Shown here: in pieces, positions 21,812 to 31,555 of the stretch
How positions within the stretch are numbered: position 1 is the stretch's first letter
Layout: every line of letters starts with the position of its first letter
Assembly: GCF_020283565.1 (NCBI RefSeq)
Contig: NC_060061.1
Span: forward strand, 44,181,362 to 44,245,361
Length of the DNA stretch: 64,000 nt
Direction: 5' to 3'
Origin: Trifolium pratense
Lineage: Eukaryota > Streptophyta > Magnoliopsida > Fabales > Fabaceae
Position numbers and translations under genes: made by a program
Notes under the pieces: generated by a model
What the model was told of the DNA's origin: nothing
Seen by the model: the letters and a program-made list of their open reading frames with translations, nothing else
Database searches by the model: none

Positions 21812-22769
21812 GTTATGCCATTCCTGCACCCAGTAGAAACTTCTTTCTCAACATGCAAAGTAACTTATATACATCCTCATTCCGTTAACAAAAATGTTAC
21901 AAGTGTTACACCGACATTCTGAGACGTGCCAATAGCTAATATTTTTTTGAAGAGTTTGTAAAATCATTCTCAACAATCAAGGGACAAGATCATAACTAGA
22001 TTGATGCCTAAATCAAGCTTAAAGAATTTTACAGATACGAAACTACTATGAAAAAGTTCAAAAGAACCGAGAAGCTAAAAGAAGAGTTTTCGTGGGGATG
22101 CTTTAGATGCAACTGTTGATGAAAAGTTTGAGGCTTTGAGGGGAGTTGATGTTTGATCGCTTTCTTGGCCCCCAGGTAATCTGTCAAGAAGCTTTGCAGC
22201 CCTTGGATCTGTTAGTAACATCTTTTGGAAGGACCGTGAGAAGCCAGTTGCAATTATAATTTAGGCAAAATTACACTACACGTCCTTTATCTTATTTATT
22301 TGTAACACTTTGGTCCTTTATCTTTTTTTTGCAACACTTTAGTCCTTTATCTTTTATTTGTAACATTTTAGTCCTTTATTTTTTTTATTTTTAACACTTT
22401 AGTCCCTTTTTTTGTAACAGTTTGATCCTTTATCTTTTTTTATTTGTAACAGTTTGGTCCTTTATTTTTTATAAATAAATAAGATAAGAACCAAAGTGTT
22501 ATAAAAAAAAAGATAAAGGACCAAATTGTTACAAAAAAAAATAAATGACCAAACTGTTACAAAAAAATAAGATAAAGGACCTGTAGTGTAATTTTGCCTA
22601 TATGGACATGTTTATAAGTTGTTTCTATAAGCTCTCTCAAACAACTTCACAAGTGCTTATAATAGTAAATAAGTTCAAATACGTTATCCAAACAGAACCT
22701 TAGTGCAAAATGAATTATAATATGCTCTTTCAACAAGTGCAGATAAAATGAAAGTACCCGAGATACTAT
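21812..22769 (-). pseudogene. Partial duplicate of the 3' end of FtsZ1
   Basis: 21812-22247 matches 23374-23803 (last exon and 3' flank of FtsZ1). 22601-22769 matches 24044-24208 (intron 5 and the end of exon 5). The 240 bp between them in the parent is missing, and a Mutator-type MITE sits at the junction. The exon 6 piece is still readable: [20 protein letters not shown] to SPRKLFF and a stop. There are no upstream exons, so it cannot make FtsZ. The copy lies about 1.5 kb beyond the parent's 3' end in the same orientation. Confidence 0.88.
22264..22598. mobile_element. Foldback MITE related to the Mutator-type element at 45640
   Basis: Ends GGCAAAATTACACTACACGT and CCTGTAGTGTAATTTTGCC are inverted. 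The interior is built of repeated 'tttggtcctttatctt' phrases in both orientations. The same ends bound the 660-bp element at 45640-46299. No clean target duplication was found here. Confidence 0.75.
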
Positions 22770-23373
22770 GTTTCATTAAAAAAAGTTTTAAAACAAGATA
22801 AGATGTATTTGACTTTTATTTATTCATCAAGTATCGAAAAAGCTAAAAATATTATAATCAAAATGTAATATTTTTAATCCTTGATTGATTAACATTGTTG
22901 TTTCGACACATCTTTAACTCTTATAGATATGTCTGATATGTGTCTAAAAAAAGTAGAAGTAAAGAAAAAATATTACTTTTACAACACTTGTCCAACACGT
23001 GTCGTACGACTGTCTTATAGGTGTCGAACCCCCGATCTAAGGAGTGTCAGAATAAAGAAAAAGTAACTTTTTTGGATACATGCTTAAGCTGTATAACACA
23101 ACTTTTGGGGATGCTCTTGTTGCTGTGAAGTTAGACACCACAATTTAGATGCAATGTCTAGCTTCATACAAGAGGGAGAATCATGAGGAACATCACTATT
23201 TGAAATGATGTAATTCAAGAGGTTTCGGATTATAAAACATAAATGTGTAAAATCTTGAAATTTTAAATATGTACAAGGGGAGTTCGGATTGTATAACTTG
23301 GACGTATCATGTTTGCGTCCATATTAAAAATGTCAGCACGCAGTGATAACTCCTAATAAATTTAAATTTGTTT
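22770..23373. other. Spacer between FtsZ1 and its partial duplicate
   Basis: Contains at 22898-23048 a member of a dispersed repeat rich in 'gtgtcg/cgacac' words (also near 17550, 27330, 55345 and 58640). No gene seen. Confidence 0.5.
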
Positions 23374-23621
23374 AGTTATGCCATTCCTGCACCCCAGTAG
23401 TAACTTATATACATCCTCATTCCTTTAACAAAAATGTTACAAACGTTACACTGACATTGTGAATCACAGAGTCAAGCCAATAACTAATTTTTTTTTAAGA
23501 GTTTGTAAAATCATTCTCAACAATCGAGGGACAAGACCATAACCAGATTGATGCCTAAATCAAGCTTAAAATTTTTTACAGATACAAAACTACTATGAAA
23601 AGGTTCAAAAGAACCGAGAAG

Positions 23622-26600
23622 CTAAAAGAAGAGTTTTCGTGGGGGTGCTTTAGATGCAACTGTTGATGAAAAGTTTGAGGCTTTAAGGGGAGTAGATGTT
23701 TGATTGCTTTCTTGGCCCCCAGGTATTCTGTCAAGAAGCTTTGCAGCCCTTGGATCTGTTAGTAGCATCTTTTGGAAGGACTGTGAGAAGCCAGTTGCAA
23801 TGATAGTCACGTGAATCTCACCATTGTAGCGATCATCAACAACAGCTCCAAATATAATATTGGCAGAAGGATCGGCTAAACTTGTCACAACCTGTAAAGA
23901 TTACCCGTTTTAGATAAAGGATACATATATTTTACACAGACGCACAATATCAACTCAGACCCTGTTTGGATAAATAACTTAATTAAGCACTTATCATGTA
24001 AGTGCATATGTATAAGCTATAAGCTGTTTTTATGAAAATATTTTATGGACATGTTATAAGTTGTTTCCGTAAGCTCTCTCAAACAACTTCACAAGTGCTT
24101 ATACTAGTAAATAAGTTCAATTAAGTTATCCAAACAGAACCTTAGTGCAAAATGAATTATAAATATGCTCTTTCAACAAGTGCTGATAAAATGAAATACC
24201 TGAGATACTCTGTTCACTTCCTGAAGAGTTATGTCTTTTCCTCCAGTAATATTATACACTATCCCTGTAGCTGACTGAATAGATGATCCTATTAAAGGTG
24301 CCAAAGTAGCTTGTTCTGCAGCTTCTTCTGCACGGTTTTTACCGGAGGAAACACCTACTCCAAGCATTGCAGTTCCAGAGTCTTTCATCACAGCTTTTAC
24401 ATCAGCAAAATCCACATTTACAAGACCAGGTATCTGTAAAAAGTCAGGATAATCCATATAAGATAACTTCAAAACCTTGAACTTTGACAGTACAGTGACC
24501 ATATAGGAAATATCAATAATTGGCCATGTCTAACATGAATAAGTGGGTAATGTGGTGCACCATGCACAAGTTTCGGATAACGTTATAACGAATACGAATT
24601 TTATAAAATCGAGCGTTGAATTGAAAGATTATATCATATAGATCATCCATGGAAACTCTTAGAAAAATTGAAAATGATTTGATATGTTATTGAGATCCAT
24701 CAAAATTAACGGTATTTAATAAAACTCATAAACCGTTAATTTTGATGGATCTCAATAACATATCAAATCATTTTCAATTTTTCTAAAAATTTCTATGAAT
24801 GATCTATGTGATATAGTCTTTCAATCCAACGGTCGATTTTGTAAAATTCGTATTCGTTATAATGTTATTCGAGACTTGTGCATGATGCACCACATGAATC
24901 ACTTGTTCATGTTAGAAAAAGCCTAAACAGTTAATCAACTCACTGTTATGATGTCTGATATTCCCTGTACTCCTTGTCGTAGAACATCATCAGCAAGACG
25001 GAAAGAATCCGTCAGAGGCATTTGCTCATCAGCTATGTCAAGCAGACGGTCATTTGGAATCACTATAAGTGTATCCACATTTTTCTGCAGATTTTCGATG
25101 GCTTCTAGTGCCTGAAATGATTACATTTGAATTTCAACCACTCAAAGTATCCTCAAAGCAATGCAATATCTTGGAAAAAAGAAAATAAACATAAAAAAAT
25201 TTATGAAATGCATCATCACGGTTCAGCCATAAGATAGATATAACTCATGATTAATGATATAAGGTATGAATTGGGAAAAAATAAGACGAAATTTCAACTC
25301 TTTTTAGCATACAATAACAGTGTTAATTGTTAAGTAACATTTGAAGTAGCTTCTACAAAGTGTACTTTCAAGTTCCGACTGAGGAAAGAAATGACACATG
25401 CCTGCAAGGATCTTTTGCGTCCTTCAAAACTGAAGGGATAGGTAACAACACCAACGGTCAAGTAACCAGCCTCTTTTGATATCCGAGCCACGACAGGGGC
25501 AGCCCCAGAACCCGTGCCTCCACCCATACCGGCAGTTACAAACACTAAATCTGAGCCCTGAAGAGCATTAGCAATAGTTTCTTTTGATTCCTCAGCAGCT
25601 TGTTCCCCCAAAACTGGATTACCACCAGTACCTGCATCTCAATCAAGCAGTTTGAATCAAATGCAACAATCAAACGATCCGAAGCTGTCAATATATCTCG
25701 CAGCAAATAAAATGTGTTGTAAGATTCAGCCTTTCGCTCATATTTTGTCAACCAATCCCTCCTAACTCACATATTTGTAGGGAAAAAAATTGTAATTATG
25801 TTCATAAAGATTTAGGAAAAATGGGATCGCCGCCCATGCATGCAAATTGCCAGTACAACTCAAAATGGCATTTTCTTTTGACCCTATTTCATGGTAACGA
25901 ACATTCTCAAGAATTTCACTTAAACTTAGACCCATAACTGATATAGGAATTAAAGCTACACACAAATCACATAATGATCAACATATAAGCAAGTTCAATT
26001 GAGCACAATTCACATATGAATCTCAAGGGAATAAAGGGCGGGTTTCTGACCTAATCCACGAGTCAAGAGTTCTCCAATTTTGATAGGATTCTCAGCAACA
26101 GAATGCAACAATGCTTGAGCATCAGTATTTATAGCATAAAAGTCTACACCCTGATTAAAAAAATATGGAAAGAAAATGTTTCAGAACTATGTAGTTGCAA
26201 TTCAATAGCAAACACCAATGATTAGTTACTGAAAAGCTTCTCCAATGTTTCTTTATCTGGCAATTTATCTAAAAAAGCTTCTTTCATTTCTATGCAGGAA
26301 TTCGTCATTTTGAAAGCTTTTAATGTCAATGTCCATCATCCCAATGCACCTGTCATCAAAGAAGTATGGTGGCATCCTCCGCTTTATAATTGGGTTAAAC
26401 GCAACACAGATGGTTCAGCGTTGGGTAACCCCGGTATTGCTTCTTGTGGGGGTCTTTTTAGAGACTATACTGCTACTTTTCTTGGAGGTTTTTCTATTAA
26501 TATTGGAAATTCTTACGCCCTCCATGTTGAGCTTATAGGTGTTATGAATGCTATTGAGATCGCTCATTCAAAAGAGTGGAATTATCTTTGGCTTGAATCC

Positions 26601-28076
26601 GATTCACAATTGGTTAATTTAGCTTTTAAGTCCTCCCTCATTGTCCTTTGGAAGCTCCGTAATCGATGGTGCAATTGCTTGGAGTTGACTAAAACCATGC
26701 ATTTTAGAGTGACTCACATTTTTCGTGAAGGGAACTGTTGTGCAGATAAAATGGCTGCTTTAGGCATCAATGTTGATGGTTTTTATTGGTGGGATAATGT
26801 TCCGCCGAGTGTTCAAGGAGATTATATTAGTAATTTAATGGGTCTTCCGTCTTTTAGATTTCATTAAATTCATTGCACTCTTTTTCCCTTATCCTTGGTT
26901 TTATCCCTTGGGGTTTTCCAGGAAAGGTTTTTAATGAGGCAGTGGCAGGTTCCTTGTATTTTTGTCTTCTTGGGTTTTGGTCTAGTCCCCCCAAGTTTGT
27001 CTCTTTTTTCTTTCTTCTTAATAAATTTATTAGGGTGCTGCAAATGATAGATGGTGATTATGGGGTGCCAATATAGTTGGGATGTCATAGTTATCATGTG
27101 ATGCATGTGCACGCTAATGTTTTATAAAAAAAAAAAATTACTGAAAAGCTACACTGTCTTGACCAAAGACAGATAAAACACAATATTAGTGCCTAGTACC
27201 CTACTAGCCTGATAATCACATTCTTCATACCCCTCAAATCCTTGCAGGAACAATGACAATGTCATGATTGCTAAAATGCAACCATGATAAAAACATCTCC
27301 CAAAAACAGAAACAAGAGAATTGCTTGATGCACGGACACTGGACACGAAACTGACACGTCAACACCGATAATAATTTGAGAAAATCACATAACTCAGTGT
27401 AATCATAAGTGGCAGGGTTGTGTCAGTGTTGTTTCGGTGCTGTGTCGGTGAGATATGTCAGTGTCCGGCACCGAGGCGTGTCTGACACCAGGACACACCT
27501 AATCTTAGAGTGTCCGTTCTTCATATTTGCGTAATACACTCTACACTCTGATTTCAATACTTTCTCTTCTATTTGTTGAAATTCAAATGAAACCCAATAA
27601 ATAATTTGCATTCCACATAAATTTCAACAAATCAAATAGAGCATGTTAATTATCATTTCTCAGATAAGCAAACCCACCAAAGTTATCACAATTGCACATG
27701 ATTCATGAACGAAAAACAAAAAACCCATTAATAGATATGCCAAAAAAATGAATAAAAAACAAAACTTTATCATTAATTACGGAAAGGGGAAAGGAAAAAC
27801 CTGTAATCCACAACCAATCATGCGGTTAACGGCATTGTTGCCACCACCACCAACACCAACAACCTTAATCTTAGCATTGTCAATGGAATCAAAGGAGCAT
27901 GAAACGGGCCTAAAACGACGTCGTAGGGGTTCATTATTACAGGTTAGTAATCTAGGATTCAGTGAAATAGAATTTCTAAGAGTGGATGAAGAAGAGAGTG
28001 AAGTGTGAGAAATTGGAGTGGGAATGGAAGAAGATGAGAGTAGCTTATTGGGGGTTTTAAGAGAAAGCATAGCCAT
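23622..28076 (-). CDS. FTSZ1: Plastid division protein FtsZ1
   Basis: Six exons: 27801-28076, 26051-26150, 25402-25631, 24944-25111, 24200-24433 and 23622-23891. They total 1278 bp and 425 residues. Residues 1-57 are Ser/Thr/Leu-rich with basic residues and fit a chloroplast transit peptide. The GTPase core begins at [17 protein letters not shown]. The tubulin-type signature GGGTGSG is at 162-168 and the T7 loop NVDFADV at 264-270. The protein ends PPRKLFF, as in plant FtsZ1. It polymerises with GTP into the stromal Z-ring with FtsZ2. All introns are GT-AG except intron 3, whose donor is GC. Intron 1 carries a LINE, intron 4 a long hairpin and intron 5 a Tourist MITE. Confidence 0.96.
23950..24142. 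mobile_element. Tourist-like MITE in FtsZ1 intron 5
   Basis: Ends ACCCTGTTTGGATAA and TTATCCAAACAGAACC are inverted. The interior carries 'cataagttgtttccgtaagctctc', shared with copies near 56830 and 57985. Its right half is also present in the duplicate at 22601-22702. Confidence 0.75.
24527..24916. repeat. Near-perfect 390-bp hairpin in FtsZ1 intron 4
   Basis: 24661-24713 and 24732-24784 are perfect inverted repeats of 53 bp around an 18-bp loop. The pairing continues outward with few mismatches to 'ctaacatgaa' and 'ttcatgttag'. It fills most of the 510-bp intron. It resembles a young foldback MITE, though no clear target duplication was found. Confidence 0.9.
26239..27137 (+). mobile_element. 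5'-truncated LINE in FtsZ1 intron 1
   Basis: A 13-bp target duplication TTACTGAAAAGCT flanks it perfectly (26226-26238, 27138-27150), and it ends in an A-run at 27124-27137. It lies opposite to FtsZ1. It contains the 3' coding end of a plant LINE and its 3' UTR. Confidence 0.93.
26292..26867 (+). CDS. LINE RNase H domain (C-terminal fragment of ORF2)
   Basis: 191 codons with no stop, but the element is 5'-truncated and this ATG is probably not a natural start. The plant LINE RNase H series is complete: [17 protein letters not shown] (first Asp), [14 protein letters not shown] (Glu), [13 protein letters not shown] (Asp), and [17 protein letters not shown] (last Asp). It would remove RNA from RNA-DNA hybrids during target-primed reverse transcription. 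There is no reverse transcriptase in this copy, so it is not autonomous. Confidence 0.85.
   Translation: MQEFVILKAFNVNVHHPNAPVIKEVWWHPPLYNWVKRNTDGSALGNPGIASCGGLFRDYTATFLGGFSINIGNSYALHVELIGVMNAIEIAHSKEWNYLWLESDSQLVNLAFKSSLIVLWKLRNRWCNCLELTKTMHFRVTHIFREGNCCADKMAALGINVDGFYWWDNVPPSVQGDYISNLMGLPSFRFH
27330..27500. repeat. Dispersed 'GTGTCGGTG' repeat copy
   Basis: Words such as tgacacgtcaacaccgata on the left and gtgctgtgtcggtgagatatg on the right form imperfect inverted halves. Related sequence is near 17550, 22900, 55345 and 58640. Confidence 0.5.
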
Positions 28077-28435
28077 TTTTTCTATGCTTGTGGTGTGTTA
28101 CGGGTTTTTGTAATTGGGAAATGGAAGAAGAACTGGGAATTCAGGGGTTTAATAGAAGTTGAAGATTGAGTTGAATTTTTTCATGTTAAGGTTCATATGA
28201 GACGAAGACCCACTCTCATTAGCAAGGGAGCTCTTTTACTTAGTTTTTTAATTATTTTTTGGAAAATGATAATCAGTATCCGGGCACTAGTTAAGCATAT
28301 TAATATGGAAGTTTTATCTTGAAATTTGTACATTTAACACATTAAAAACATAATAAATCATCTTTTTAACATTAACTATAGTATGTTTAACAAGTGCCTA
28401 GCATACCCTTATTTTTTTTTCATCCATTTATTTTT

Positions 28436-28795
28436 GGTTTAATTACATTTTTTGTCTCTTATTTTTATTTTATGTTTTAAGTTGGTCCATTATCTTTTAA
28501 AAGTTTTATGTTGGTTCTTTATCTTTTCTTCTGTTGCATTAGTTGGCCTTCCATCAAATTTTAGGTTTCAAGTTGGTCTCTTGTGTTTATTTTAGGTTTC
28601 AAGTTTGTCTCATATGTTTATTTTATGTTTCAAGTTGGTTCCTTATGTTTTAATTTTGTTTTTTTTAATTAAAATAAAATGACATGGAACATGACTGAGA
28701 CCAAACTTAAGAGATCAACTTGAAACTTAAAGAAACCTAAAATGGACCAACTTAAAACCTAAAATAAACATATGGGACCAAAAGTATAATTAAAC
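28436..28795. mobile_element. MITE with GGTTTAATTAC ends
   Basis: The left end GGTTTAATTACATTTTTTGT mirrors the right end GACCAAAAGTATAATTAAAC. The interior holds inverted copies of 'aagttggtcc' phrases. It lies upstream of FtsZ1. Confidence 0.7.
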
Positions 28796-28867
28796 ATTAT
28801 ATATATATATATCGCCTCATGATTTTGGGGAGCACACACTGAATTGTAGACTTCATACTTCAACTAC

Positions 28868-29337
28868 ATGCACAACTTTGTTAAGAATGTTCTTTTTGAT
28901 ATTTTTAGGCACGTCGGAATATATGTACAAAAAGCGGTGCTTGTGAACTTTTTGAAAGATCCACATAAGGGAAGATCGACTCTTAGACCGACATATGTTG
29001 TGGTGTATGAGTGGATAAGCGGAAGACGTATATGTGTAGATTTGACTAGGGTTTCGCCACTTGTGGGATTAAGGGCTGATGCTTTTACTATGGGACAAGC
29101 ATCTCTCAACGTTGGTTCAAAGCTGGTTCAAGCAAAGTGGCTAAACATGAGAAAACATGTTTTGACAATCAACATGCTTTTATATCGTTTGTGTTTGATA
29201 CTTTTGGCTTCCTTACACCAGAGGTTGTAAATTTTTTGCAAAGAGCTCAAAATATCATGAATAGTAATGTTATGTCTCTTAAGGCTATGAATTGCATAAA
29301 GAGAGTGGCAAAGCCCAAGAAAAACAAAAGTACTTAA
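28868..29337 (+). pseudogene. Frameshifted transposon-type gene fragment
   Basis: 28868-29130 reads FRHVGIYVQKAVLVNFLKDP, then GRSTLRPTYVVVYEWISGRR and CVDLTRVSPLVGLRADAF. From about 29137 another frame continues with AKHEKTCFDNQHAFISFVFD and FLTPEVVNFL. Together they match a repeat protein scattered in plant genomes that I remember only from transposon-derived annotations. The RPxDxxVY...CVDLT spacing loosely recalls PD-(D/E)XK nucleases, an inference. One frame change lies near 29130. Confidence 0.55.
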
Positions 29338-29410
29338 ATATAACACGAGGAGTAGAAACTTTCCTCTAAACTGGTTGAAGGCGCATCAAAGTAAGATAAA
29401 CCTTGCATCT

Positions 29411-30033
29411 ATGGATGACAATGGGTAGGGTATGGGTAGGGTACTATAGTACCCATCTCCATACCCGCGGATTGGAAAAATACTCGTACCCATCCCTATA
29501 CCCACGTGGGTAACAACTTTTCCCCCCGTCCCCATACCCTATGGGTACCTAGGTACCCATACCCGTACCCGTTACCCGCATTTTTACTAAAAATAAATTG
29601 ATTAATTATAAAATATCATATAATTTTAATAGAATTAAAAAAATTTCAAAGATTTTATTATTGACTCATGAAAATTATAAACAAAATTATTACTAACCTT
29701 ATCTTAAAGTTCATATTTATGTTAAATATTCACATTATTTTTGTATTATGTTATAAATAAATATTTTTATTAAAAATATGTAATAGTTTAATAGAGTTGT
29801 ATTGTTTAAAATTGATTTACATATATTATTATATAATAATATAAATAAAATAAATAAATAAATAAATATTATGTGGGTATGAGGCGGGGTGGGTACTAAG
29901 GTACTCGTACCCGTTCATTTTTGCGGGTAATTACCCATACCCGTGCCCGTACCCAAAATGCGAGTTTTTACCCTACCTATTGTGGGTAATTTTTGCGGGT
30001 ACCCTCTAGGTATGGGTCAAATTGTCATCCCTA
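29411..30033. mobile_element. Non-autonomous hAT-like element
   Basis: CTTGCATCT flanks it perfectly on both sides (29402-29410, 30034-30042). The right end read inward is TAGGGATGACAATTTGACCC and the left is ATGGATGACAATGGG. Both subterminal regions are packed with 'gggtaccc/gggtatggg' words. The ends fit hAT; the flank is eight or nine bp depending on where the end is set. Confidence 0.75.
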
Positions 30034-30042
30034 CTTGCATCT

Positions 30043-30854
30043 CATATCCCAATGAAGCTTAGGCATCCACAACCTTATTTGCTTCCCGATATACATGAGA
30101 AACTCGAACAATTAACCTATTACATAGTCCAAATTAGCAAACTCAACCCAAATTGAGTCCATAAAATAGTAGGATGTCAAAACATATCATTTCACGCGAT
30201 CCAGAACTATATTATATATGCAAGTTGATAATATTATCATATTTTTATATCGCAAAAAACCGCACAAACCAAACAACCCTAATAGTTTGGTTTATATGAC
30301 TTTTTAAAACCAACCGAACCGAACGCATTTATGTCTGTTTGGATGACTAGTTTTACTGCAAAAGTTACTCACTCAATTTACGCAAGTGATGGGAAGGACC
30401 GTGGTTTGTTGAAAGACGCGTACAATTCATTTACTACTTCTTACTTCTTAGTTCACTCATCTTTCTTTTTGGAGATCTCTCTACAGCTTCAGTTTGTTTC
30501 CAAACAAACTAATTCAAGTAATTTTTCTCTCTAAATATTATTAGTAAACACATTTTACTCATCATAGCTTCCGTTTTGGTAGTACTCAAATTTCATATTT
30601 GACATTTTATATTACCTATAAATCTTTTTCTAATTTTTTATGCTCTCTCAATCTCTCTTTTTCCTTTGCAGATCTTAGGTTGTATTCTTCTGACAAAGAT
30701 CTCAGCTTGATTGTTCTCACACTTTCTGGTAATCTAGCTCCACTCTTTCTTTGTTAACAAAAATTAATCTTTCAAATTATGTATGTTAAGCTATTTGTCC
30801 CTAAACAAGAGATAAAGTTGTACAAAAATGAGAGTTACTTTCGAAAATGAGTTA
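30043..30854. other. Intergenic DNA, no gene seen
   Basis: No recognised element. A T/C-rich stretch at 30430-30700 could belong to a distant 5' leader of the downstream resistance gene. Confidence 0.5.
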
Positions 30855-31124
30855 CTCCCTCCTGCCGTATTTATAAGCCAAATTCTCTCATTTCACACTT
30901 ATTTCACACTTATTAAGAAAGTTGTTTTAGTCAAAAGAAAGTTGTTATATTTACTAAACTATCCTTTACAATATATTAAATTTACGTTGGGAATATGCAA
31001 TCATCTTAAAAAGTAGACAATTAATGAGGGGTATTTTAGTAACAATAACATTTAATATAGTTGAATTTATATTTAAGGCCAAAAAAATTTGTTGACTTTT
31101 GCTTATAAATAAGGCCGGAGGAAG
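30855..31124. mobile_element. Stowaway-like MITE
   Basis: Ends CTCCCTCCTGCCGTATTTAT and ATAAATAAGGCCGGAGGAAG are inverted and flanked by TA. It lies about 430 bp upstream of the CC-NB-LRR gene. A decayed relative is near 60221-60292. Confidence 0.8.
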
Positions 31125-31555
31125 TACTTTATATTGTCCTATTAAACTTTTAAATTTTCCAATAATTTTTTTTTCATGATGCCTGTTTAGAATACTATAA
31201 AAAGTTTATTTACAGAACTTTAGAATTTTTTAAAATGAGATGAATTTTCAGGCCTGAATTTTGCAATAATAGCCTTTTCTTTTTATTTCAACAAAAAAAA
31301 CGTTGGCTATTCAAAATATATTTTCTTGTTATTATAACCTACCCATAATTTAGTGATTATTTTTATAATTAATAGAATAGAGTTATGGAGAAAGATAAAA
31401 GTCACATGATTTACAATTTTAGATATATAGGAACAATGATATTTTGTAGATGTTACTATTAAGTTTATAATTCTTCTTGTTTCATTTAATTTAATGTTAC
31501 TTGACAGAAAGAACACATTTCCATCTTGGAGAGACTGTGCTTGAGATTCAATATC

